A stretch of 56,405 nt of DNA, from the NCBI GenBank assembly GCA_016870895.1, contig VGAA01000001.1, positions 77,157 through 133,561 of the forward strand, read 5' to 3'. The position numbers were made by a program, and so were the translations under genes. The stretch comes from Actinomycetota bacterium. GTDB taxonomy: Bacteria; Actinomycetota; Actinomycetes; Nanopelagicales; Nanopelagicaceae. Shown here one piece after another: positions 32,481 through 41,258 of the stretch; position 1 is the stretch's first letter; each line of letters begins with the position of its first letter. The notes below the pieces were generated by a model. It did no database searches. It saw only the letters and a program-made list of their open reading frames with translations, and was not told the origin of the DNA.

Positions 32481-33884
32481 ATGAGTACCAGTTCTAGTAT
32501 CGATCTAAAGAAGTTAGGTGCAACTAGAATTCACTTTATTGGTATTGGTGGCTCTGGAATGAGCGGTATCGCCAGAATAATGCTTGCAAAGGGATTTGCT
32601 GTATCAGGCTCAGACAAGAATGATTCAGCAGTAATTAAGTCATTACGAGCATTAGGAGCAGAAATATTCATTGGGCATAACGAAAATAATTTAAAAGATT
32701 GTGAATTAGTGATTATGTCTTCTGCAATCAGTGATACAAATCCAGAGTTAGCCATTGCTAAATTAAAGGGAATTCCAATCGCTGCAAGGGCTGAGGCACT
32801 TGCATGGTTGATGTCTGAATCTATTTCCGTAGCAATTGCAGGTACTCATGGAAAAACTACAACCACAGCCATGCTTACTGTGGCATTGCAATCAGCCGGA
32901 CTTGATCCCTCTTTTGCAATCGGTGGCACAATCAATACAGCTGGCACAAATGCACATAGCGGTAGTGGATCAGTATTTGTAGCTGAAGCGGACGAATCTG
33001 ACGGTTCATTTCTGTCCTATAAGCCAAACGGTGCCATCATCACCAATATCGAGCTCGATCATGTAGACCATTTCAATAGTGAAGAACAGGTGTTTCTTGC
33101 ATTTGAAGATTTTGTGAAATCAGTTAAACAAAATGGGTTCTTGGTTGCGTGTGGAGATGATGCGGGCGTAAAGCAATTACTCAACAGAGTTTCTCGCGAT
33201 GATTTAAGAGTCTATTTGTATGGTGAGGGGGCCAATAATGATTTTAAGATCGATCGAATCCATTTAGCTCCCACAACCTCAGTTGCGACGATCACAAATT
33301 CCGGTCGAAAAGTGGGGGAATTGAACCTATCGGTGGTGGGAAAACACAATCTATTAAATGCACTTGCTGCTTTTGCGACGGGCAGCGCACTGTCGGTAGG
33401 TGAAGAAAAAATGCTAATTGGGTTGAAGAGTTTCACGGGGACTAGACGTCGTTTTGAATTAAGAGGTGAAGTCTCTGGAATTAAGGTTATTGATGACTAT
33501 GGCCATCACCCAACTGAGATAAATGCAACATTAACTGCAGCAAGAAACTTAGCGCAGTCCGGTCGGGTAATAGTAGTTTTTCAGCCACACCGATATTCAA
33601 GAACAGCAGTATTTGCCAAAAAATTTAGTGAATCCTTAAGTTTGGCAGATTTTACTTATTTACTAGAAGTGTATGCTGCAAGCGAATCTCCTATCCCCGG
33701 AGTATCGTCCTTGATGATTGCAAAAGAAATGAGTTCAGATAAAGTCAAGTTTGAGCCATCAATGATCAAAGTAGTTGAAGAGATATCAAAGAATGCTAAA
33801 AATGGAGATGTGATAATTACCTTAGGCGCTGGGGATGTTAACTCATTAGCACAGCCAATTTTACAAGCAATTTCTGCTCTATAG
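32481..33884 (+). CDS. murC: UDP-N-acetylmuramate--L-alanine ligase MurC
   Basis: Adds the first stem residue, L-Ala, to UDP-MurNAc. The 467 residues hold IHFIGIGGSGMSGIARIML, GTHGKTTTTAML, EADESDGSFL, NIELDHVDHF, RRFELRGE and VIDDYGHHPTEI, then VFQPHRYSRT. It starts one base after murG and is followed by ftsQ after four bases. No murB or ddl occurs between murC and ftsQ, unlike some other bacteria, but as in many actinobacteria. Confidence 0.96.
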   Translation: MSTSSSIDLKKLGATRIHFIGIGGSGMSGIARIMLAKGFAVSGSDKNDSAVIKSLRALGAEIFIGHNENNLKDCELVIMSSAISDTNPELAIAKLKGIPIAARAEALAWLMSESISVAIAGTHGKTTTTAMLTVALQSAGLDPSFAIGGTINTAGTNAHSGSGSVFVAEADESDGSFLSYKPNGAIITNIELDHVDHFNSEEQVFLAFEDFVKSVKQNGFLVACGDDAGVKQLLNRVSRDDLRVYLYGEGANNDFKIDRIHLAPTTSVATITNSGRKVGELNLSVVGKHNLLNALAAFATGSALSVGEEKMLIGLKSFTGTRRRFELRGEVSGIKVIDDYGHHPTEINATLTAARNLAQSGRVIVVFQPHRYSRTAVFAKKFSESLSLADFTYLLEVYAASESPIPGVSSLMIAKEMSSDKVKFEPSMIKVVEEISKNAKNGDVIITLGAGDVNSLAQPILQAISAL

Positions 33885-33888
33885 TTTC

Positions 33889-34617
33889 ATGGAAATAACA
33901 ATTAAAAAAAGGCGCCCGATCCTATTTTCAGGCTTAGTGATTTTGCTGGTTTCGATAGCTGCTTATCTACTTGGTTGGTCTCCATTATTTACTGTCAAGT
34001 CTTTTGAAGTCCGGGGGAGTATGGCCCAAACTGAGATCTTAAATAAATTATCTAATGATGCAATTAAACCCACCATTGGATCAAAGATTGCAAGAGTAGA
34101 AACTCGTGCAATTCAAGGATCGCTTGAGCAGTTAGATTGGATAGATTCAGTTAATGTGGCTCGGAGATGGTTAGATAGATCCATAATTATTTCGATTAGT
34201 GAAAAAATTGCAGTTGCAAGAACTACAGGGGATCAAGATTTCGCCATCAATTTTGATGATTCAGGGGATATATTCAAACCTACTTCTGCTACCCAATTAG
34301 CAGCGCAGGATCGATTGCCACTAGTTATTCTTCAAGATCCAAGTAAATCAAACCTAAAATCGGCTGCGCTTTTGATCAACCAAATCCCACCTGAGATGAG
34401 TGAGCTAATTACCAATCTGGTTTCATTAACTGTTACCGATACTGGCCTGGTCCAAATGAATACCAGATTTAACGGCGCATCTGTGCAAATTGATTGGGGT
34501 CTAATTCAACAAATTGAGCAAAAATGCAGGGTATTAAATGCATTGCTGGAATTGCCAGAAAACAAGGGTGTGAAAATGGTGAATTTATCTCGTCCAGATC
34601 TGCCAATTGTCAGTTAA
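33889..34617 (+). CDS. ftsQ: Cell division protein FtsQ (POTRA domain)
   Basis: 242-residue bitopic protein. A short basic cytosolic N-terminus (MEITIKKRRP) precedes one membrane helix near 12-31, then a POTRA domain beginning FTVKSFEVRGSM and the FtsQ beta domain with LEQLDWIDSVNVARRW. The region RWLDRSIIISISEKIAVART matches the FtsQ/DivIB core. It acts as the scaffold for FtsL and its partner at the septum. It ends 181 bases before ftsZ, the longest gap in this half of the cluster, so ftsZ has room for its own promoter. Confidence 0.93.
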   Translation: MEITIKKRRPILFSGLVILLVSIAAYLLGWSPLFTVKSFEVRGSMAQTEILNKLSNDAIKPTIGSKIARVETRAIQGSLEQLDWIDSVNVARRWLDRSIIISISEKIAVARTTGDQDFAINFDDSGDIFKPTSATQLAAQDRLPLVILQDPSKSNLKSAALLINQIPPEMSELITNLVSLTVTDTGLVQMNTRFNGASVQIDWGLIQQIEQKCRVLNALLELPENKGVKMVNLSRPDLPIVS

Positions 34618-34755
34618 TTTAGGGCTTTCTGATGGGCTTGGATTTTGATGAAAATCTAACGAAGTTTTGAAAATTTAAATTAATTAAAAGATCGTGTCGG
34701 TGTTTGATTGGTTCCTACTTAATGCCTACTTTTGCTTAATCAGAAGGCATTAACT

Positions 34756-34778
34756 TTAACTCTCAACTTGAGGGTTAA
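34756..34778 (+). promoter_or_regulatory. Hairpin or operator palindrome just upstream of ftsZ
   Basis: TTAACTCTCAA / TTGAGGGTTAA, eleven paired positions around a single central C (one G-T), lies 20 bases before the ftsZ start and immediately before its ribosome binding site (GGGAAGAGG). In RNA it would form a hairpin with a small loop next to the Shine-Dalgarno; in DNA it is a near-perfect palindrome that could bind a dimeric regulator. No T-run follows, so it is not a standard terminator. Function unknown. Confidence 0.5.
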
Positions 34779-34798
34779 GGCTAGGGAAGAGGCGCAAA

Positions 34799-35938
34799 TT
34801 GGCAACACCGCAGAATTACTTAGCTGTAATTAAAGTCGTTGGTATTGGTGGCGGCGGAGTTAATGCAGTCAACAGAATGATTGATGTTGGATTAAAAGGC
34901 GTTGAGTTCATAGCGATAAACACAGATGCACAAGCATTACTCATGTCAGATGCAGATGTGAAATTAGATATTGGTAGAAAACTAACCAGAGGACTTGGTG
35001 CAGGAGCCGCTCCGGAAATAGGACGCCAAGCCGCGCTCGATCACATTGATGAGATTGAAGAAGTTTTACGTGGTGCAGATATGGTCTTTGTTACCGCAGG
35101 TGAAGGTGGTGGAACAGGAACTGGTGGTGCTCCAATAGTTGCGAAGGTCGCGAAAGATTTAGGTACATTAACTGTTGGTGTAGTTACTAAACCTTTTACC
35201 TTTGAAGGTAAACGCAGAACTGCACAAGCTGAAGAAGGAATTGAAAACTTACGAACCGAGGTTGACACTTTAATAGTAATTCCTAATGATCGCTTGCTTG
35301 CAATATCGGATCGTTCAATAAGTGCATTGGAGGCATTTAGAACTGCTGATCAAGTTTTGCTCTCTGGTGTTCAGGGAATTACCGATTTAATTACTACTCC
35401 TGGATTAATTAATTTAGATTTCGCTGATGTAAAAAGTGTAATGGCTGGTGCAGGTTCAGCATTAATGGGTATTGGATCAGCAAGGGGGGAGGCACGATCA
35501 ATTAGAGCTGCTGAGTTAGCGATTTCTAGCCCACTTCTTGAAGCTTCAATCGACGGTGCACATGGTGTATTGCTCTCTATCGCGGGTGGATCAGATTTGG
35601 GGCTATTCGAAATATCTGAAGCCGCAGAGATGGTGGCCAAATCGGCTCACCCTGATGCGAACATAATTTATGGAACGGTAATTGATGATGCTCTAGGTGA
35701 TGAGGTCCGCGTTACTGTAATCGCAGCTGGCTTTGATGGTGGCCAACCTAAGCGCGTATCAATGCCAGTAATTGATACTACAACAATTAGTGGCGAAGCA
35801 GATCCAATTGCTGCCAATGATCCAATTGCGGTCGCGTTAGATATTGGCATCGATAACTCTGAGCGTCCCAAAAAGCGCATTACTTTTGAAGACCTGATAG
35901 CTGAAGACGAAATCGATATACCTGATTTCATGCGGTAG
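34799..35938 (+). CDS. ftsZ: Cell division GTPase FtsZ
   Basis: Tubulin-like GTPase forming the Z ring. 379 residues: [16 protein letters not shown], the tubulin signature [10 protein letters not shown] (about residues 101-110), FTFEGKRR, the T7-loop [11 protein letters not shown], and the C-terminal conserved peptide [11 protein letters not shown] that would bind SepF. The start is TTG at 34799, following GGGAAGAGG; the protein from there ([15 protein letters not shown]) aligns with actinobacterial FtsZ starts, so TTG is preferred over any internal codon. pgeF follows eight bases after the stop. Confidence 0.97.
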   Translation: MATPQNYLAVIKVVGIGGGGVNAVNRMIDVGLKGVEFIAINTDAQALLMSDADVKLDIGRKLTRGLGAGAAPEIGRQAALDHIDEIEEVLRGADMVFVTAGEGGGTGTGGAPIVAKVAKDLGTLTVGVVTKPFTFEGKRRTAQAEEGIENLRTEVDTLIVIPNDRLLAISDRSISALEAFRTADQVLLSGVQGITDLITTPGLINLDFADVKSVMAGAGSALMGIGSARGEARSIRAAELAISSPLLEASIDGAHGVLLSIAGGSDLGLFEISEAAEMVAKSAHPDANIIYGTVIDDALGDEVRVTVIAAGFDGGQPKRVSMPVIDTTTISGEADPIAANDPIAVALDIGIDNSERPKKRITFEDLIAEDEIDIPDFMR

Positions 35939-35946
35939 AAGCCTTT

Positions 35947-36552
35947 ATGGCTCGACTGCTTTTTACGGCAAAAGAATTTGGCTCACTTGCAGATCCTCTA
36001 TGTCCACCTACCAGGAAAAAATTAGAGGATCTAATTGGAATGCCCGTGCAATATATGCAACAGAGTCACAGTAATAATGTTTCAGTTGTTTCCAAGATAG
36101 GTATACTTCAAGCAGATACCGATTCACTGATAAGCCCCAGCAAGGAGTTTGCTCTGGCGGTCAGGGTTGCAGATTGCATGCCCTTACTTTTGTATTCAAA
36201 AAATGTAGTAGCAGCGGTACATGTCGGTCGTAAGGGTTTACTCAATGAAGTTGCCCTAAAGACTGTTGAGAAAATGAAAACCCTAAGCAGTGAACAGATT
36301 ACTGGGGTGGTTGGCCCACATATTTGTGGTGATTGCTATGAAGTAGGTGAGCAGATGGCTACACAAATACACCAAACCCATCCGGCAACTGGTGGCAAGA
36401 AGAATTACCTTAATCTTTTTGCAGGCCTTAAGGAGCAGCTGGCTGGCATTCCTGTTGAGAATTTGAATATTTGTACTATGGAAAATCAAAGGTATTTTTC
36501 ATACCGGGCTAGAAAAGATGATGCTCGTCAGGTTGGGGTTATCGCCCTATGA
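35947..36552 (+). CDS. pgeF: PgeF/YfiH (DUF152) family protein, laccase-domain fold
   Basis: 201-residue protein of the family that includes purine nucleoside phosphorylase/adenosine deaminase and peptidoglycan editing activities. The three zinc-ligand motifs are all present: QSHSNNV (His), VADCMPLLL (Cys) and AAVHVGRKGL (His). The last normally reads HAGWRG, so Trp is replaced. GPHICGDCYEVG and FSYRARKDDARQ close the protein. Family members are usually about 240 residues, so the N-terminal part is shortened. It lies between ftsZ and yggS, as in other actinobacteria, and overlaps yggS by ATGA. Confidence 0.9.
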   Translation: MARLLFTAKEFGSLADPLCPPTRKKLEDLIGMPVQYMQQSHSNNVSVVSKIGILQADTDSLISPSKEFALAVRVADCMPLLLYSKNVVAAVHVGRKGLLNEVALKTVEKMKTLSSEQITGVVGPHICGDCYEVGEQMATQIHQTHPATGGKKNYLNLFAGLKEQLAGIPVENLNICTMENQRYFSYRARKDDARQVGVIAL

Positions 36553-37235
36553 ATCGCAAAATAGAAATTAGAAATAATCTAGAGAACGTGAAGGAGAGAA
36601 TTGCAGTTGCGGCCCAAAAGGCGCAGAGAGATTTAGCTGATATCACTCTGGTAGTTGTTACTAAAACTTTTGAGGTCGGCGATCTTGAAATTCTTTACGC
36701 GCTAGGAGAGCGAGAGTTTGGTGAGAATCGTGATCAGGAGGCAAGTAAAAAAGCAGAACAGCTTCCCGAAGACATTAATTGGCATTTTCAGGGACAAATT
36801 CAAAGCAATAAATTAAAATCTATTTGCAAGTGGGCAGATTTTATACATTCAGTTGATCAATTCAAATACGCAAAAATTATTTCTGACCAATGTCAGATAA
36901 AGCCCATGTCTATTTTTTTGCAGGTATCACTAGATTCCCCAGTTGAATCTAGAGGAGGCATAGATCCGATTAAATTGGAAAATTTAGCCTCAGAGATATC
37001 AGAGCTACCAGGGGTATCTATTGCCGGACTCATGGCTGTTGCTCCGTTAGGTATTGAAGCAGATCAAGCCTTCAAGAGAGTTCAGATGATTCATAGTAAT
37101 TTTAAACACAAATTTCCGCAGGCCAAGTTGCTCTCGGCTGGCATGAGCGGTGATTTTGAGACCGCACTTTTATACGGTGCGACACATCTACGAATAGGTA
37201 GTTCAATCCTCGGAAATCGGTACTTAAGCGAATAA
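36549..37235 (+). CDS. yggS: YggS/PLPBP family pyridoxal phosphate homeostasis protein
   Basis: 228-residue PLP-binding TIM-barrel protein with no known catalytic activity, thought to buffer intracellular PLP. Landmarks: LVVVTKTFEVGDLEIL with the PLP-binding Lys near residue 38, FGENRDQEASKKA, INWHFQGQIQSNKLK, VSLDSPVESRGGI, GLMAVAPLG, LSAGMSGDFETAL and THLRIGSSILGNR. Overlaps pgeF by four bases and is followed after a few bases by sepF, in the standard actinobacterial order. Confidence 0.95.
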   Translation: MNRKIEIRNNLENVKERIAVAAQKAQRDLADITLVVVTKTFEVGDLEILYALGEREFGENRDQEASKKAEQLPEDINWHFQGQIQSNKLKSICKWADFIHSVDQFKYAKIISDQCQIKPMSIFLQVSLDSPVESRGGIDPIKLENLASEISELPGVSIAGLMAVAPLGIEADQAFKRVQMIHSNFKHKFPQAKLLSAGMSGDFETALLYGATHLRIGSSILGNRYLSE

Positions 37236-37244
37236 AATTTGGTC

Positions 37245-37697
37245 ATGGCTGGTGCTTTCAAAAAAGTCGCAGGTTACCTCGGTCTTATGGATGAGGAAGA
37301 GTTGGATCATGGAACAAATCAAACTGCTCAACGTTCACCAAGACTTGTAAGATCTGAAAATAAGAGATTAAATCATTCTAATGTAGAGTTATTGCCGCAT
37401 GCTGATTCCAATAAAATTATGGATCATATTATTTCTTTGACGCCAAGGACTTACAGCGAAGCAAGATTAATCGGCGAACACTATCGTCAAGGTAAACCCG
37501 TAATTATGAATCTAAGCGACATGGAAGAGACAGAGCGTAAGCGATTAGTGGACTTTGCATCGGGTCTAGTTTTTGGTCACCATGGCAGTATTGAACGAGT
37601 AACGCCCAAGGTCTTTTTACTTACACCGCCAAATGTTTCAGTAAGTGTGGAAGATAAGAATTCAGCTGCACAGGCTAGTTTTTTTAATCAAAGCTAA
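37245..37697 (+). CDS. sepF: Cell division protein SepF
   Basis: 150-residue FtsZ-binding membrane anchor. The N-terminal amphipathic helix MAGAFKKVAGYLGLMDEEE is the membrane-targeting part, a variable polar linker follows, and the C-terminal DUF552 core has SLTPRTYSEARLIGEHYRQ-type sequence (about residues 64-83), PVIMNLSDMEETERKRLVDFASG and a VFLLTPPNV end. I use ATG at 37245; the frame extends to a TTG at 37239 that adds two residues. It links FtsZ's C-terminal peptide to the membrane in actinobacteria, which lack FtsA and ZipA. Confidence 0.95.
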   Translation: MAGAFKKVAGYLGLMDEEELDHGTNQTAQRSPRLVRSENKRLNHSNVELLPHADSNKIMDHIISLTPRTYSEARLIGEHYRQGKPVIMNLSDMEETERKRLVDFASGLVFGHHGSIERVTPKVFLLTPPNVSVSVEDKNSAAQASFFNQS

Positions 37698-37715
37698 TTC
37701 GCCTTCAGTGTTGTT

Positions 37716-38000
37716 ATGGGATTGATACTCACCTTAATCTATTGGTTCTTGAACATTTTTTTGTTTGCACTAATTGCACGTTTGATTTTGGATTATGTTC
37801 GAATGTTCAAGCCTGATTGGCGACCAAAAGGTGCAGTTTTAGCAGCTGCTGAAATAGTTTATTCATTAACTGACAAACCATTAGCCTTCACAAGACAATT
37901 TGTCCCACCCTTACAATTGGGAGGAATTGCTTTGGATCTATCTTTTATAGTTGTCTTTTTTGTGGTGCAATTATTAATTAGATTAGTGGTAATTCTTTAA
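37716..38000 (+). CDS. yggT: YggT family membrane protein
   Basis: 94-residue small membrane protein with two helices: LTLIYWFLNIFLFALIARLI near the N-terminus and LDLSFIVVFFVVQLLIRLV at the end, joined by VYSLTDKPLAFTRQFVPPLQLGG, the conserved YggT loop containing TDP/TDK and PLR-like residues. Usually followed by divIVA in this cluster; here its end overlaps the end of ileS on the other strand by four bases, so the dcw cluster stops here. Confidence 0.92.
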   Translation: MGLILTLIYWFLNIFLFALIARLILDYVRMFKPDWRPKGAVLAAAEIVYSLTDKPLAFTRQFVPPLQLGGIALDLSFIVVFFVVQLLIRLVVIL

Positions 38001-41000
38001 GTACTTTTTGCTAGCTTCAATCCAAGTCCCAACTCGTTTGTTACTAGTTTCTTATCTGCAACTTGATTCATTTTGGTAGCTAGAACCTCAGCGCTAATTT
38101 CATTTTGAGCAGAATTAATAGCATCGGCTAACTCTTTTGGAGCACTCCAAGTAACAATGATTCGATCACTAACGTCAAGACCTATCCGCTTTCGCTCTTC
38201 TTGAATTGCTCGAATAGCTTCTCGAATTAAACCTAGTCTTACTAGCTCTGGAGTCAGTTCAAGATCTAATGCCAAACTTTCGCCATTATGAGATGAAACT
38301 GACCAACCAGTTCTTGGTGTTTCTGTAATTACTAAATCATCAATGTCAATTGGGAAAATTTTAGAAGTTCCTGAAACCTCAACAGCCAAATCATAGTTAT
38401 TGCTTGATCTCAATTGTTTGACCATGGCAACAGCATCTGCTGAAGAAATTTGTTTGGCAATTGATTGTACGTCCGCGCCATACTTTGTTCCCAGTGTTCT
38501 GAAATTTGCTTTAATAGAAATATCTACTAAACCCTTACCCGCAACATGAATCCCATCAAGCTGAAGAATATTCAGTTCCTCAGAAATATGAGTTCGAATT
38601 TCCTCTGAGATTAACTCCCATCCAGATGCTGAAACCAAGGCTCGAGAGAGGGGTTGCCTAATCTTTACACCCGATTCTGCACGTGCCGCCCTACCGAGCT
38701 CGACCAGCCTACGAGAAAGTGAGACTGATGCAGAAAGTTTTTCATCTATTAATTTAGCTGATGAATTAGGAAAGTCTGCAAGGTGAACTGACTCAGTTTG
38801 ATCATCCTCAGCAATTCGAATTAAAGTTTGCCAGACATACTCAGAGATGAAGGGAACCATTGGGGCCAACAGAAGAGTCAAATTCTTCAAACAAAAATAT
38901 AGTGTATTTAAAGCACTCTCATCGCCATCCCAAAATCTGCGTCTAGATCTACGCACATACCAGTTTGATAGATCATCAATAAATGTAGCAATTAATGCAC
39001 CTGCCGTTTGAGAATCAAAATTTTCTAAAGCAACGTCAACATCTCTAGTTAATTTGTTTAGCTCGGAAATTATCCATCTATCCATCAATGTCTGATCACT
39101 AGATAGCGCTGAAACAACAAAATTTGAGGCATTTGCATAAAGTGTGAAGAATGAAATTGTGTTCCAGTAAGTCAAAAGTGTTTTTCTTACAACATCCGTA
39201 ATTGCATCATGGCCAACTCGCCTTGCACTCCATGGTGAACCTGCAGCCAACATGTACCAACGCACTGCATCAGCTCCATGTTGATCCATTAAGGGTACGG
39301 GCTCTAAAACATTTCCAAGATGCTTACTCATTTTCCTGCCATCTTTATCCAAAATATGTCCAAGGCATAGAACCGTTTTGTAAGATGACTTATCAAATAC
39401 CACAGTCCCAATGGTCATTAAGGTGTAAAACCAACCTCTAGTCTGATCAATGGCCTCACAAATAAAGTCGGCAGGATATGCCGATTTGAATTGATCTTGG
39501 GAGCCTTTTTTGTGTGGGTATCCCCATTGCGCAAATGGCATGGCGCCTGAGTCATACCAACAATCAATTACCTCAGAAACTCTGCTCATGGTCGCTGAAC
39601 ATTCACTGCACTTAAACTTTATATCGTCAACAAATGGTCGATGAGGATCTAAATCACTCAATTCTTGGCCAGATAACGCACCCAATTCAGAGAGAGAGCC
39701 AATACAAATCTCATGATTATTATCGCATTGCCAAATTGGCAAGGGGGTTCCCCAATACCTATTTCGAGAGACTGCCCAATCAATATTATTATCTAACCAA
39801 TCACCGAATCGACCAGTTTTTATGGTCTCTGGATGCCAATCAGTTTTTGAGTTCTCTCTCAGTAACTCTTGTTTAATTGCGGTAGTTTTAACATACCAAG
39901 AGGGCTGAGCGTAGTACATCAGTGCAGTGTGGCAACGCCAGCAGTGAGGGTAAGAGTGCTCAAATTGCGAACTCTTAAACATCAACCCACGGGACTTAAG
40001 ATCCTTAATCAAATCTTTGTCTGCGTCCTTAAAAAATTTTCCACCCACTAGCTCAATTTGATTTTGAAAGTGGCCATCTGCGTTTATGGGATTTACAACC
40101 AACAGGCCGTACCGGCGACATACCTCTAAGTCATCTGCACCAAATGCGGGTGCCAGATGAACTAATCCAGTGCCGTCTTCGGTTGTTACATAATCGGCAA
40201 GAACTACAAAGTGAGCATTTTCAATTTCAATAAGTTCAAATGGTCGTTGATACTTTGTATTTTCTAGCTCTGTTCCGTTAAAGGTAGCAATAACTTTTCG
40301 GTCCTCGCCTAGAACTGATGCGAGATCAGAAGCCACGACTAATCTCTCAATTTTGTCCTCGTTTGTTATCTCAATAACCTGGTACTCAACTTTTGGATTA
40401 ACAGCAACAGCAGTATTAGATACTAAGGTCCAGGGAGTCGTAGTCCAAATTAATAAGCTAGCATTTAATTCTGCTAACTTTCCAGATAATGCAGGTAGGC
40501 GCACATAAACTGATGGATCTTTAATAGTTTCATACCCTTGTGCTAATTCGTGATCGGATAAGCCAGTACCGCACCTTGGACAATATGGCGCCACGCGGTG
40601 ATCCTGGACTAACAAACCTTTTTTCCAGATTTGTTGCAATGACCACCAAACGCTTTCAATATATTCTGGTGACATAGTCCAATATGCATCTTCAAAGTCA
40701 ACCCAAAAACCCATGCGTCTTGTCATTTCGGTAAACTCGCCGACATGGCGCTGAACCGATTCTTTACATTTTTGATTAAAAGCCGCTACACCATATTTTT
40801 CAATATCTGATTTACCAGAGAATCCCAATTCTTTTTCCACTGCAATTTCAACTGGTAAACCGTGGCAATCCCAACCCGCCTTTCGAATTACTTGTTTGCC
40901 CTTCATGGTCTGAAAGCGTGGAAATAAATCTTTAAAAACTCTTGCTTCAATGTGATGAGTACCAGGCTTGCCATTTGCAGTTGGTGGACCTTCGTAAAAA

Positions 41001-41140
41001 CTCCAACGTTTTGCACCATTTCGATTCGCAACAGATTTTTCAAAAATTTGATTTTTTGACCAGAAATCTAAAATACCCTTTTCCATTGCAGGTAGATCGA
41101 TTTGCGCAGGCAGACTATTAATTTCGCGCTTTAGGCTCAT
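37997..41140 (-). CDS. ileS: Isoleucyl-tRNA synthetase, type 2, with GxHH signature
   Basis: Class I synthetase charging tRNA-Ile, 1047 residues from ATG at 41140, which is preceded by GGAGGG at six bases; a GTG two codons earlier abuts that site. The ATP motif usually written HxGH reads GTHH here (residues 60-63), as in the type 2 group described as resistant to mupirocin. KMSK appears as GRKMSKHLGN. Zn-finger-like Cys pairs occur at YCPRCG and FKCSECSATM. The editing domain and a long C-terminal tail are present. It lies convergent with yggT (four-base overlap) and divergent from dksA. In other actinobacteria ileS also sits near divIVA and lspA, so the region is syntenic but inverted. Confidence 0.96.
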   Translation of the reverse strand: MSLKREINSLPAQIDLPAMEKGILDFWSKNQIFEKSVANRNGAKRWSFYEGPPTANGKPGTHHIEARVFKDLFPRFQTMKGKQVIRKAGWDCHGLPVEIAVEKELGFSGKSDIEKYGVAAFNQKCKESVQRHVGEFTEMTRRMGFWVDFEDAYWTMSPEYIESVWWSLQQIWKKGLLVQDHRVAPYCPRCGTGLSDHELAQGYETIKDPSVYVRLPALSGKLAELNASLLIWTTTPWTLVSNTAVAVNPKVEYQVIEITNEDKIERLVVASDLASVLGEDRKVIATFNGTELENTKYQRPFELIEIENAHFVVLADYVTTEDGTGLVHLAPAFGADDLEVCRRYGLLVVNPINADGHFQNQIELVGGKFFKDADKDLIKDLKSRGLMFKSSQFEHSYPHCWRCHTALMYYAQPSWYVKTTAIKQELLRENSKTDWHPETIKTGRFGDWLDNNIDWAVSRNRYWGTPLPIWQCDNNHEICIGSLSELGALSGQELSDLDPHRPFVDDIKFKCSECSATMSRVSEVIDCWYDSGAMPFAQWGYPHKKGSQDQFKSAYPADFICEAIDQTRGWFYTLMTIGTVVFDKSSYKTVLCLGHILDKDGRKMSKHLGNVLEPVPLMDQHGADAVRWYMLAAGSPWSARRVGHDAITDVVRKTLLTYWNTISFFTLYANASNFVVSALSSDQTLMDRWIISELNKLTRDVDVALENFDSQTAGALIATFIDDLSNWYVRRSRRRFWDGDESALNTLYFCLKNLTLLLAPMVPFISEYVWQTLIRIAEDDQTESVHLADFPNSSAKLIDEKLSASVSLSRRLVELGRAARAESGVKIRQPLSRALVSASGWELISEEIRTHISEELNILQLDGIHVAGKGLVDISIKANFRTLGTKYGADVQSIAKQISSADAVAMVKQLRSSNNYDLAVEVSGTSKIFPIDIDDLVITETPRTGWSVSSHNGESLALDLELTPELVRLGLIREAIRAIQEERKRIGLDVSDRIIVTWSAPKELADAINSAQNEISAEVLATKMNQVADKKLVTNELGLGLKLAKST

Positions 41141-41258
41141 GCTCACCCTCCATTCTAACGCGGAGAATATGGTTTTTCAGAACTGCTTTTCATAGGCGGG
41201 GGTGGCGGTTGGTAATTACTTCACCCAAGCCATAATCTTTGCCCCTCCGGGGGGTATT

